Shown here piece after piece: positions 15,802 through 23,507 of a stretch of 28,364 bases of DNA (position 1 is its first letter; every line of letters starts with the position of its first letter). Both the position numbers and the translations under genes were made by a program. The notes under the pieces are model-generated. The model searched no databases. It was not told the DNA's origin and was given only the letters and a program-made list of their open reading frames with translations. Origin of the DNA: Clostridium sp. UBA3947 (GTDB lineage Bacteria; Bacillota; Clostridia; Clostridiales; Clostridiaceae); NCBI GenBank assembly GCA_002385545.1, contig DGDR01000198.1, forward strand, positions 1 to 28,364, read 5' to 3'.

Positions 15802-16034
15802 ACAATAATTCCTGATGTGTACGAATCGCTTATAACGTTCAACCGACATAAATGAGAAGGGACCGACAACATTCTTAATAATGTTAGGCTTCAACATCAC
15901 ATGTGATGTATTGAACTAATTTCATGGAAATTAGTTTCAATCAGAAGACAACAGCGTTAAGATGAGGAGGACCCACCTGCGAGTAGGCGGGTATGAATGA
16001 ATAAGCATATCGGCATGTTGGGAGAAGATATGGT
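15802..16034 (+). ncRNA. Structured non-coding RNA, possibly raiA-type (6S RNA as alternative)
   Basis: About 230 bases without a gene have their own promoter and a terminator. The 5' end (15809-15820) pairs with the 3' end (16013-16024) in a 12-bp stem with several G-U pairs, continued by two further pairs after a bulge (15822-15823 with 16011-16012). Inside, 15829-15837 pairs with 15955-15961 (two bulged bases). Three consecutive hairpins follow: 15868-15873/15880-15885, the perfect palindrome 15894-15909, and 15910-15923/15927-15941. A fourth hairpin is formed by 15971-15978/15985-15992 with one mismatch. GC-rich, apparently constrained segments (e.g. GATGAGGAGGACCCACC) stand out against the AT-rich hairpins. 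The multibranched shape fits the clostridial raiA RNA better than rod-like 6S RNA, but I cannot confirm either family from memory. Confidence 0.7.
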
Positions 16035-16042
16035 CAGATTTT

Positions 16043-16086
16043 GGTACTTCACCTTTTCAAGGTGAGGTACCTTTTGTGTTTTTTGA
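16043..16086 (+). terminator. Terminator of the structured RNA
   Basis: A 13-bp stem pairs GGTACTTCACCTT (16043-16055) with AAGGTGAGGTACC (16059-16071), with one U-G pair and a 3-base loop. T-rich sequence follows to about 16084. Confidence 0.92.
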
Positions 16087-16120
16087 TAGATACTATTATT
16101 TTTCCATGGTGCAGAGCCAC

Positions 16121-16149
16121 TTTTTTCACCTTACTCCATGTGATATAAT
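16121..16149 (+). promoter_or_regulatory. Probable promoter of the DUF896-hprK operon
   Basis: An extended -10 box, TG-a-TATAAT (16141-16149), has only a poor -35 match (TTTTTT at 16121-16126). A palindrome TTGAA-TG-TTCAA (16157-16168) lies just after the expected start and before the ribosome binding site. Confidence 0.55.
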
Positions 16150-16179
16150 ATATGTATTGAATGTTCAAAGGAGGAAGGC

Positions 16180-16362
16180 ATGGTGGAACTAAGCTTTAAT
16201 GAAATGGTAAATAGAATAAATTTTTTATATAAAAAAAGTAAGGAAGAAGGGCTGACAAAAGAGGAATTGGATGAACAACAAAGGCTGAGAAGAAGATATA
16301 TAGATGCATTTAAAAGCAATTTAAGGGCTCAGCTAGAAACTATAGAAAGAAAGACTAAGTAG
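16180..16362 (+). CDS. DUF896 (YnzC-like) protein
   Basis: This 60-residue protein fits the DUF896 family: an N-terminal helix pair (NEMVNRINFLYKKSKEEGLT) followed by EQQRLRRRYIDAFKSNLRAQ. The family forms small helical-hairpin cytoplasmic proteins of unknown function. The start follows GGAGGAAGG at a good distance. It is the first gene of an operon with hprK, 43 bases upstream of it. Confidence 0.88.
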   Translation: MVELSFNEMVNRINFLYKKSKEEGLTKEELDEQQRLRRRYIDAFKSNLRAQLETIERKTK

Positions 16363-16405
16363 CAAAGCTTGTGATTAGTGAAAATGAAAGGGATGAGGAA
16401 GGCTT

Positions 16406-17335
16406 ATGTCTGTAAATGTAGGTACGCTGATTAAGGATTTAAATCTGGAAGTATTAGTTAAAGGCAAGCAAGACAATGAAATTACTGTTAGTGATTTTAA
16501 TAGACCGGGTTTGCAGTTTTCTGGCTTTTATAACTATTTTGCCAACGAAAGAATTCAAATCATAGGTATGGCAGAATGGAGCTTTTTAGATGCCATGCAG
16601 CCTGAAATAAGGAAAAAGAGACTGAAAAAGTTTTTTAGCTTTGATACCCCTTGTATTATAATAACCAGAAATTTAGAGCCACAAGCAGAAATCTTAGAGT
16701 ATGCTTCTAAGAACGGTAGATGGCTTTTAAGAACACCTAAGACTTCCACAAAGTTTATTGGCGTTTTAACTAATTATCTTACTGACAAATTAGCGCCAGA
16801 AACAAGAATGCATGGAGTTTTAGTGGACGTTTATGGAATCGGTATACTAATTACTGGGGAAAGCGGTATAGGAAAGAGTGAAAGCGCTCTAGAGCTTATA
16901 AAAAGAGGACATAGATTGGTGGCAGATGATGCTGTTGATATAAAAGAGGTTGATGGTGTGTTGATGGGTACATCTCCCTTTATTACCTTTGGTATGATGG
17001 AAGTAAGAGGAATGGGAATAATTGATGTACCTGCATTGTACGGCCTAAGCTCCATACAGGATACTAAAGCTATTGATTTTGTAATTTCCCTTGAGCAATG
17101 GAAGCCAGATGCTAATTATGATCGTCTAGGTGTAGATAATGAATATATTGAGATTTTAGGTGTACCTACCAGGAAAATTGTTGTACCTATTAGACCAGGC
17201 CGAAATGTGGCTGTAATTATTGAGGCTGCTGCTGTAAATTACAGATATAGTTTAATGTCTAAGGAATCCCCCATTGACACTATAAGTAAGCGAGTTGCTA
17301 TAGTTAATAAGGAAAATGAACAAAAAAGATATTAG
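16406..17335 (+). CDS. hprK: HPr kinase/phosphorylase
   Basis: This 309-residue bifunctional enzyme phosphorylates and dephosphorylates Ser46 of HPr, linking sugar uptake by the PTS to carbon catabolite control. Visible motifs are the Walker A GESGIGKS at 151-158, the conserved histidine of MHGV (H136), the acidic pair in VADDAVD (D174/D175), and the signature MEVRGMGIIDV at 198-208. The N-terminal domain (1-130) is of normal size. AGGAAGG precedes the ATG. The end overlaps the cyclo-ligase gene by 20 bases. Usual neighbours such as lgt are absent. Confidence 0.97.
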   Translation: MSVNVGTLIKDLNLEVLVKGKQDNEITVSDFNRPGLQFSGFYNYFANERIQIIGMAEWSFLDAMQPEIRKKRLKKFFSFDTPCIIITRNLEPQAEILEYASKNGRWLLRTPKTSTKFIGVLTNYLTDKLAPETRMHGVLVDVYGIGILITGESGIGKSESALELIKRGHRLVADDAVDIKEVDGVLMGTSPFITFGMMEVRGMGIIDVPALYGLSSIQDTKAIDFVISLEQWKPDANYDRLGVDNEYIEILGVPTRKIVVPIRPGRNVAVIIEAAAVNYRYSLMSKESPIDTISKRVAIVNKENEQKRY

Positions 17336-17864
17336 AAAAGAAATTCTCAATAAATTAAACAACTTATCTAGGGAAGAGAAGCTTGCTAGAGATGAGTTGA
17401 TTTTTTCAAAGGTAATTGAAAGCAGCTATTATAAAAACAGCCAAAGTTTATTTGTTTTTGTCAGCTATAAGAACGAGGTAGATACTCATAGGATCATTAA
17501 ACATGCACTATCCCAGGGGAAAAAGGTAGCAGTTCCAGTTATTCTATCAATTAAAGAGGGAATGGTGGCAGTAACAATTAATAGCTTCCAGGAGCTAAAG
17601 GAAAATAAATATGGTATACTTGAGCCGCCTTTGATAGAAACTAATATTATAGCGCCACAGGCTATAGACTTAGTGTTAGTACCTGGGGTAGCCTTTGATG
17701 AAAAGGGTGGTAGAGTAGGGTATGGAGCTGGAATGTACGATAGATATTTAGTACATATAAAAAGTGATACGCCGAAGCTTGCTTTAGCCTATAAATTTCA
17801 AGTACTACCACAGGTGCCTATGGAAGCTTTTGATGTGAGGCTTGATGGAATAATAACGGATTGA
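17316..17864 (+). CDS. 5-formyltetrahydrofolate cyclo-ligase
   Basis: This 182-residue enzyme converts 5-formyltetrahydrofolate to 5,10-methenyltetrahydrofolate using ATP, returning the compound to the one-carbon pool. The hallmark segment is VPGVAFDEKGGRVGYGAGMY followed by DRYL. FVFVSYKNEVDT and an N-terminal KKDIRKEILNKLN are also typical. ATG 17316 lies inside the hprK end (20-base overlap), with AAGG only three bases in front, so translation is probably coupled. The last four bases overlap a possible TTG start of the next frame. Confidence 0.93.
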   Translation: MNKKDIRKEILNKLNNLSREEKLARDELIFSKVIESSYYKNSQSLFVFVSYKNEVDTHRIIKHALSQGKKVAVPVILSIKEGMVAVTINSFQELKENKYGILEPPLIETNIIAPQAIDLVLVPGVAFDEKGGRVGYGAGMYDRYLVHIKSDTPKLALAYKFQVLPQVPMEAFDVRLDGIITD

Positions 17865-17881
17865 CTCTAAAGGATGATCTT

Positions 17882-18817
17882 ATGAAGGTATACGATATAT
17901 TAAATAATTTTGCAGATGTGTCCTCAAATTGGGCCTTAGGAGGGAACCTTTATTGGATAATATGCGATGCTAGAGAGATTGATGCTTTAGGTAAAAAGAT
18001 TCCCTTAGCCAAGGAGACTTTAGAGGAATGTAAAAGCATTAGTCAGTCTGCAAAAATAGATACTTATGACAGTTATATATTTATAATCTTTAATGTTTTA
18101 GACTTTGAAGAGGATGAAATTGTATCTAAAGAGTTAAATATTTATCTTGGAAGAGACTATATAGTAACTATATCCAAGGGTCATTCAGATATAATATCTG
18201 GCTTATTAGAGGATATTTATCAGTGTAAAAATTGCATTGTTTTAAAGAAAAATTCAAAACCAAGTATAATACTATATTATATTCTAGACAGAATAATTAG
18301 TAAAAATCATAAGATTATTTCTAGCTTGGAAGCTAAAGCAGACAAGATTGAAATAGATTTACTAAAAAATCCAACAGAAGAACATGGAAGAGATTTAATT
18401 ACTTTGAGAAGACAGGTATACAAGATAAGGAGATATTTAAGCCCCCTAAGATATATAGGGGACAGTCTTTTATTAAGCGAAAATATTATTGAATCTAGTA
18501 ATCTAATTTATTTTGAAAATATCAATAATAAGGTAGAAAAGCTGATGCAGGCTCAGGAGTCCTTAGTGCAGGGTTTGGCCTTGGTCAGAGAGGCCTATGA
18601 GTCGGAAATAGCCAATAGGACTAATGGCCTTATGAAGGTTTTTACTATCGTGGCAACGGTGCTTCTGCCTTTTGAGATACTCAGTGGAATTTTTGGCATG
18701 AGCTTTAGTTACTTTCCGCTGAAAAATAAAAGCTATGGCTTTTACTTAGCCATAGGCATTATGATATTAGTGGAATTACTGTTAATTAAAATATTTAGAA
18801 AAAAGAAATGGATTTAG
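17882..18817 (+). CDS. CorA-like divalent metal transporter with GMS motif
   Basis: This protein of about 311 residues has the CorA layout: a cytoplasmic domain to about 245, a long helix, then two C-terminal membrane helices and a basic tail (KIFRKKKWI). CorA channels carry Mg2+, Co2+ or similar ions and are normally defined by YGMNF at the end of the first membrane helix. Here the site reads IFGMSF (GMS at about 272-274), so the pore-mouth asparagine is replaced by serine. TTG 17861 is in frame, but AAAGGATG lies 8 bases before ATG 17882, which is preferred. It is the last gene of the hprK operon. Ion specificity cannot be predicted. Confidence 0.85.
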   Translation: MKVYDILNNFADVSSNWALGGNLYWIICDAREIDALGKKIPLAKETLEECKSISQSAKIDTYDSYIFIIFNVLDFEEDEIVSKELNIYLGRDYIVTISKGHSDIISGLLEDIYQCKNCIVLKKNSKPSIILYYILDRIISKNHKIISSLEAKADKIEIDLLKNPTEEHGRDLITLRRQVYKIRRYLSPLRYIGDSLLLSENIIESSNLIYFENINNKVEKLMQAQESLVQGLALVREAYESEIANRTNGLMKVFTIVATVLLPFEILSGIFGMSFSYFPLKNKSYGFYLAIGIMILVELLLIKIFRKKKWI

Positions 18818-18840
18818 AGTTAGACCATATATGCAAAATA

Positions 18841-18885
18841 GGAGCTGTTGCATAATGAATGATTTTTCAGTTATGCAACAGCTCC
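18841..18885. terminator. Hairpin between convergent genes, probably bidirectional terminator
   Basis: A perfect 15-bp stem pairs 18841-18855 with 18871-18885 (15-base loop). It lies between the ends of the CorA-like gene (plus) and the PHP gene (minus). A T-rich tract follows only on the minus strand (TATTTTG), so termination there looks stronger. The GGAGCTGTTG arm is shared with the ntpD terminator. Confidence 0.8.
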
Positions 18886-18891
18886 TTACCT

Positions 18892-19722
18892 TTAGCTTAG
18901 AGCTTTTAAAAATTCTGTTAGATATGCTTCTTCATAGCTTACTTTGCCGATGTAGCCATGCTTTGTATCCCCAGCATCGCCACCGTGGTAGTCAGAGCCA
19001 GCGGTGATTAATAGTTGCTTATTAAGGGCTAAATTGATGAAATTTCTTGTATCCTCTTCAGTGTTTAGTGGGTAAATAGCTTCCATTCCATCAAAGTCTA
19101 GCTTCAAAAGCTCTTCACAAGGAGTCTTTTTTACTAGAACAGGATGGGCTAATACTACTAGAGCGTTAACACTTTTTAATAGTTTTATACCATCTTCTGT
19201 AGACAGCTTTTTATTAGGTACATAGGCAGGACTATTGCTACCAATTAATTTATCAAAAATATATTCCCAGCTGTAATTATAACCTGCTTCTATTATGGCT
19301 CGGGCAATATGGGGTCGGGCTATAACACCCTTTGCCTCTTTCATAAGTCTTTCGTAATCTAAACTGATGTCAAAATACTCTTTTAGTCTATTAACCATTT
19401 CCTTTCCACGATATATACGGTGGTTTTTCATGTCTTGAAGATATTTTTGAAAAGTTTCATCCTTATAATTATCAGATTTAAAGTAGCCCAGTATATGAAC
19501 TGTTTCCCCATTATGTTGAGTTGATAGCTCTATACCAGATATAACTCTTATAGATAGATTTTCCGCTGCCGACAAAGCTAAATCAACTCCATCTGTGGTA
19601 TCGTGGTCTGTAATGGCTATTAAATTTAAACCCTCCTTATGGGCAAGGGCAACTAACTCTACAGGAGTTAGTTTGCCATCTGAAGCAGTAGTATGTAAAT
19701 GCAAATCAGCCTTTAATTTCAT
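18892..19722 (-). CDS. PHP-domain phosphoesterase (YciV/TrpH-like)
   Basis: This 276-residue protein has the PHP metal-binding motifs in order: DLHLH (H8, H10) with D15, ITDHDTTDG (H40), GIEL (E65), RPHIARAI, LAHPVL and GSDYHGG. Relatives such as E. coli YciV (RNase AM) hydrolyse 3',5'-nucleoside bisphosphates and trim RNA 5' ends, so a nucleotide or RNA phosphatase role is likely but not proven. Length matches the stand-alone type. AGGAGG (complement of 19730-19735) is 7 bases before the start. It lies 58 bases downstream of the lipoprotein gene and is probably co-transcribed with it. Confidence 0.93.
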   Translation of the reverse strand: MKLKADLHLHTTASDGKLTPVELVALAHKEGLNLIAITDHDTTDGVDLALSAAENLSIRVISGIELSTQHNGETVHILGYFKSDNYKDETFQKYLQDMKNHRIYRGKEMVNRLKEYFDISLDYERLMKEAKGVIARPHIARAIIEAGYNYSWEYIFDKLIGSNSPAYVPNKKLSTEDGIKLLKSVNALVVLAHPVLVKKTPCEELLKLDFDGMEAIYPLNTEEDTRNFINLALNKQLLITAGSDYHGGDAGDTKHGYIGKVSYEEAYLTEFLKALS

Positions 19723-19780
19723 ATAATTTCCTCCTAGGTCTTTTAAATTTATCTTATCAATAGGTTAAAGAAAGGAAGGT

Positions 19781-20254
19781 TTACTCTTGGTACATGTATT
19801 TACAGAGATTATACAAGTTATATAGGGGTTTTACCTCTGACATGTCTATATAATCCATGGAGTAGTTACCATCCCAAGGAAAAATGCTTATATATTTTTC
19901 ATTATACACATTTATTACGTATTTATCATTACCGCTGGATATATAAAATTTAAATGCTGGTTTTTTAGGAAGCTGAGGCTGTGACTCTAGAAAGTTTTTT
20001 GTTTTAATAAGATTAAAAAAGCTAATTAGAGTTTTAATATCTTCATCCTTTAAATTTCTTTCTTTATTAAGGTTTGTTTCTAAGGCCAATACATTAGAAA
20101 TACCGTTGGCGTTAATTGATTTTACAAGCTTATCTGTATAAAAATATGTATTAGGCTTTTGACGGTCTAAAGTATACTTTAGTCTGTCATTGGAACAGCC
20201 AATAGCAATTGCGAAGATGGAGATAATTAGTAAAATAGTTGCAAGTTTTTTCAT
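19781..20254 (-). CDS. Small lipoprotein (possibly DUF4883)
   Basis: This 157-residue protein has a clear lipoprotein signal: MKKLATILLIISIFAIAIGC with the lipid-attachment cysteine at residue 20. The mature part is soluble, with FYISSGNDKYVINVYNEKYI and WDGNYSMDYIDM, and resembles clostridial DUF4883 proteins; I am not certain of that family. It is anchored on the outer face of the cytoplasmic membrane, with function unknown. AAGGTGG is 4 bases before the ATG. It heads a minus-strand pair with the PHP gene. Confidence 0.82.
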   Translation of the reverse strand: MKKLATILLIISIFAIAIGCSNDRLKYTLDRQKPNTYFYTDKLVKSINANGISNVLALETNLNKERNLKDEDIKTLISFFNLIKTKNFLESQPQLPKKPAFKFYISSGNDKYVINVYNEKYISIFPWDGNYSMDYIDMSEVKPLYNLYNLCKYMYQE

Positions 20255-20408
20255 TATACCACCTTTTCATTATTTTTTACATTAACATATGTAATTGAAA
20301 TGAAAATTATTACAGGATATTTAGATAGGATAATATAACCTTGGTACCATTCCCGGAATATTATGAAATATATAGAAAAACACTCATAAATCTAAGAGGT
20401 GATAAACT

Positions 20409-21380
20409 ATGAAATTTGGTATAGATATTGGACACAATGTTAGAGCAGATACTGGCGCCTCTGGCATTAGGCAGGAGGATGAGCTCAATAGGGAAGTAGG
20501 TACTAGGGTAATAGATAAGCTAAGGAAATTAGGGCATACTGTAATAGTCTGTACCCCTAGCAATGCCACTAGCTTAGGTGATTCATTGTATAAAAGAGTT
20601 AAGACTGCTAATGATAATAAGGTTGATTTGTTTGTGTCTATACACTTTAATGCTGGTGGAGGTAAAGGTAGTGAAATTTTTGCAGTTTCTGAAGCAGGGA
20701 AGGCAGTGGCTAGAAGGGTATTAAATGAAATTGTGTCCTTAGGCTTTGTTAATCGTGGAGTAAAAGATGGCGGCTGGCTTTATGTTATTAGAAATACCAT
20801 AGCTCCAGCTATACTCATAGAATGTGCTTTTGTGGACTCTAGAGAAGATATGAATAGATACAATGCTGAAGCTATGGCCACTGCTATTGTAAAAGGTTTA
20901 ACTGGCAAAGAAGTTAAAGATAGTGTAGGAGTAGGCAATGGGCAGGATGTGAATTTTAATGACAGGGGAAACAACAGCGGCCAAAACAAGAGCACCTCTG
21001 AAACATTAAAGCTGCAGCAGGTGTTAAATAGACTGAAGGTAAGGGATCATGAGGGTAAAGTCCTTGAAGAGGATGGTATATACGGACCAAGAACCACAGA
21101 GGCGGTGAAAAGATTTCAACGAGTGATGGCCATAACAGTAGATGGAATAGCTGGAACTCAAACTTGGGACCGTTTAAATACTATTCTTAGAAAACCTATG
21201 CTTATATATGGAAATGCTAATACAGTAGCTACTAGATATGTTCAATGGAGATTAGCCATTGAAGTTGATGGTATTTTTGGACCTATAACTAAAAGTGCTG
21301 TAATGAACTATCAAAGGAGCAGAGGTTTGCAAGTGGATGGAATAGTTGGACCAAACACTTGGAAGGAATTGATAGGATAA
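20409..21380 (+). CDS. N-acetylmuramoyl-L-alanine amidase with two peptidoglycan-binding repeats
   Basis: This 323-residue enzyme cuts the amide bond between muramic acid and the stem peptide. The Amidase_3 domain (1-168) shows zinc ligands H9 (DIGHN), E25 region (EDELNREV) and H79 (SIHFNAGG), and catalytic E138 (LIECAFVD). A Gly/Asn-rich linker follows, then two PG_binding_1 repeats, about 198-258 (DGIYGPRTTEAVKRFQ, DGIAGTQTWDRL) and 272-322 (DGIFGPITKSAVMNYQ, DGIVGPNTW). There is no signal peptide; it starts directly at MKFGIDIGHN. Release may need cell lysis, a holin or a sporulation-specific route; no holin lies beside it. GAGGTGAT precedes the ATG. Confidence 0.93.
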   Translation: MKFGIDIGHNVRADTGASGIRQEDELNREVGTRVIDKLRKLGHTVIVCTPSNATSLGDSLYKRVKTANDNKVDLFVSIHFNAGGGKGSEIFAVSEAGKAVARRVLNEIVSLGFVNRGVKDGGWLYVIRNTIAPAILIECAFVDSREDMNRYNAEAMATAIVKGLTGKEVKDSVGVGNGQDVNFNDRGNNSGQNKSTSETLKLQQVLNRLKVRDHEGKVLEEDGIYGPRTTEAVKRFQRVMAITVDGIAGTQTWDRLNTILRKPMLIYGNANTVATRYVQWRLAIEVDGIFGPITKSAVMNYQRSRGLQVDGIVGPNTWKELIG

Positions 21381-21408
21381 ATTTTCTTTTGACAATAGAG
21401 TTATAAAT

Positions 21409-21450
21409 AGTGCTGTCAGTGCTTTGAATATCACTGGTGGCACTGTTTTT
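21409..21450 (+). terminator. Terminator of the amidase gene
   Basis: Bases 21409-21421 pair with 21432-21444 (13 bp, three G-U pairs), with T at 21446-21450. Confidence 0.82.
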
Positions 21451-21523
21451 GATGTAATGAATAATTTTTATAAAAATTAGCAAGACTAAAAAGGTATGAT
21501 ATCGAAAGTCGGGAGGGTAGCTT

Positions 21524-22474
21524 GTGGTTGTTGGAATACCTAAAGGATTGCTTTATTGGAAATATGGTTTTGGAATAGAGGCCTTTTTAAAGGAATTAGG
21601 TGTAGAATACATAATTTCTCCAGATACCAATCGGGATATATTAGATAGAGGGGTTAATACCTGTGTAGACGATGCCTGTTTACCAGTGAAAATATTTCAT
21701 GGCCATGTACATTGGTTAAAGGATAAATGTGATCTTATAATTACACCTAGAATTATGAAGGTTGCTCATAGGGAGTTTATTTGTCCTAAATTTTGCGGAT
21801 TAATAGAAATGCTAAAAAACAGTATAGAAGGCTTGCCAGCAATAACAGAAGCTCCAGCTAACATGGACACTAGAGAAGATATTTTGCGGTGGTTAATGTC
21901 TGTAGGAAAGTTGTTGAATTGTAACAGAAGGGAAATTATTAATGCCTATAAAAAGTCTCTACATTTTTTTGAAAATGATGCTGTGGGCTACAATGATTTA
22001 AACTATCCTCTGAAGGTAGCTATAATAGGTCATCCTTACAATATATATGATAGTTATTTAAACATGAACTTAAAAATTAAACTTAATAAACTAGGTGTAG
22101 GTGTTATTACAGAGGAAAATTTACAAAGGGAAGAAATAGAAGAAAAAATAAAAAGGCTTTATAAAAAGCCCTTTTGGAATTTTGCAAAAAATTCTTACGG
22201 TGCCGCAGTCTCCTTTTATGAAAAAAGGGCAGTGGATGGCATAATTTATATTTCATCCTTTGCCTGTGGTATAGATTCAGTGGTCACAGAACTAATTAAA
22301 GAAGTTGTAGATGATTTTCCCTTTATGGTGCTAAAAATTGATGAGCATACAGGGGATGCAGGAATGGACACAAGAATTGAGGCCTTTTGTGATATGCTAG
22401 AAAGGAGGGTGTCCTATGAAAGTAAGTGTTCCCAATTTGGGGAATACAGCATTAGCTGCAAAGGCATTATTTGA
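21524..22474 (+). CDS. DUF2229 acyl-CoA dehydratase activase-related protein
   Basis: This 316-residue protein matches DUF2229, the segment found in very long activase fusion proteins of anaerobes and here a separate gene. Features are GIPKGLLYWKYGFGIEAFLK at the start, cysteines C47, C52 (DDACLPVK), C87, C91 (CPKFC) and C248 (FACG), and DEHTGDAGMDTRIEAF near the end. The cysteines suggest an iron-sulfur cluster like that of 2-hydroxyacyl-CoA dehydratase subunits. The start is GTG, 6 bases after GGGAGGG. It overlaps the next gene by 59 bases. The reaction is unknown. Confidence 0.85.
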   Translation: MVVGIPKGLLYWKYGFGIEAFLKELGVEYIISPDTNRDILDRGVNTCVDDACLPVKIFHGHVHWLKDKCDLIITPRIMKVAHREFICPKFCGLIEMLKNSIEGLPAITEAPANMDTREDILRWLMSVGKLLNCNRREIINAYKKSLHFFENDAVGYNDLNYPLKVAIIGHPYNIYDSYLNMNLKIKLNKLGVGVITEENLQREEIEEKIKRLYKKPFWNFAKNSYGAAVSFYEKRAVDGIIYISSFACGIDSVVTELIKEVVDDFPFMVLKIDEHTGDAGMDTRIEAFCDMLERRVSYESKCSQFGEYSISCKGII

Positions 22475-23507
22475 TAGTTTGAAAATAGATTATATATTTC
22501 CAGAGGAGACTAGTACAAGAACTCTAGAAATAGGCTGTAAGTATTCACCGGAGGAGATATGCTTGCCCTTTAAAATAATGATAGGCAATTATGTGGAAGC
22601 TATGGAAAAAGGGGCAGATACCTTTGTTATAACTGGAAGCTGTGGTCCCTGTAGATACGGTGAGTATTGTGAACTTCAAATAAATATTTTAAAAAAGCTT
22701 AATCCAAAGGCTAATTTAATAGTTATTGATTCTCCTGGAGACATAGGAAAGGATGAACTCATTAAAAGAATAAAGCTTATTTCAGATAATAGTCCCTTAA
22801 GTAAAAGTGAAAAAATTAAGGCTGTCTATAACGCCCTTAAGGTGATAAACGCTGTAGATGAATTAGAGAAAAGTCTAAGATTTAAAGCTGGCTATGAGCT
22901 ACAAAGGGGGCAATGCAAAAAGCTTTTATATAGTTTGAAAAAGGCACTGAAGGATGCTGAGCATACAAAGGAAATGCTAGATTTACTTAAATATTATAAA
23001 AAAGTAGTTAATGATATACCTGTTGATAAAAATAGGCATCCAATAAAGATAGCTATAATAGGTGAGATATATACTATAATAGAACCTTTTTCTAATTTAT
23101 ACATAGAAGATAAACTGATGGATCTTGGAGTAAGTACCATAAGGAGCTTGTATCCTAGTTGGTGGGTAAAAAATATGTTGATGTCACCCTTGAAACTCCA
23201 GTCCTTAGATATAAGGATAGCTTCTAGAGAATATTTACCTCATTATATTGGTGGCCATGGTAGAGAATGTATAGGGGAAGCGGTATTATCTCAAAGGCAG
23301 GGCTGTGATGGGGCAATTCAAATATTTCCCTTTGGATGTATGCCGGAAATTGTATCTAAATCTATACTGCCTAGAATATCTAGAGATAAGGATTTTCCTA
23401 TAATGACCTTAGTGGTAGATGAGCTTACGGGAGAAGCTGGTTATGTAACTAGAATTGAAGCATTTATTGACTTATTAGAGAGGAGAAATAGAAGGTGTAT
23501 TATTTAG
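22416..23507 (+). CDS. 2-hydroxyacyl-CoA dehydratase (HgdB)-like iron-sulfur protein
   Basis: This 363-residue protein resembles the HgdB/D group. Cysteines likely to hold a cluster are C41, C49 (EEICLPFK), C76 and C79 (GSCGPCRYGEYC) with C85; others lie in HGRECIGEAV and FPFGCMPE. The C-terminal DELTGEAGYVTRIEAFIDLL mirrors the end of the preceding protein, so the two probably arose from a common ancestor. AAGGAGGG precedes ATG 22416 within the previous gene. No CoA-binding partner or CoA-transferase lies nearby, so a dehydratase reaction should not be assumed; related double-cubane proteins reduce small molecules. Confidence 0.85.
   Translation: MKVSVPNLGNTALAAKALFDSLKIDYIFPEETSTRTLEIGCKYSPEEICLPFKIMIGNYVEAMEKGADTFVITGSCGPCRYGEYCELQINILKKLNPKANLIVIDSPGDIGKDELIKRIKLISDNSPLSKSEKIKAVYNALKVINAVDELEKSLRFKAGYELQRGQCKKLLYSLKKALKDAEHTKEMLDLLKYYKKVVNDIPVDKNRHPIKIAIIGEIYTIIEPFSNLYIEDKLMDLGVSTIRSLYPSWWVKNMLMSPLKLQSLDIRIASREYLPHYIGGHGRECIGEAVLSQRQGCDGAIQIFPFGCMPEIVSKSILPRISRDKDFPIMTLVVDELTGEAGYVTRIEAFIDLLERRNRRCII

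Noticed and set aside
15802..16034. Metabolite riboswitch controlling the DUF896-hprK operon
   Set aside because: The terminator is separated from the fold, the operon has its own promoter, and no known aptamer core was recognised.
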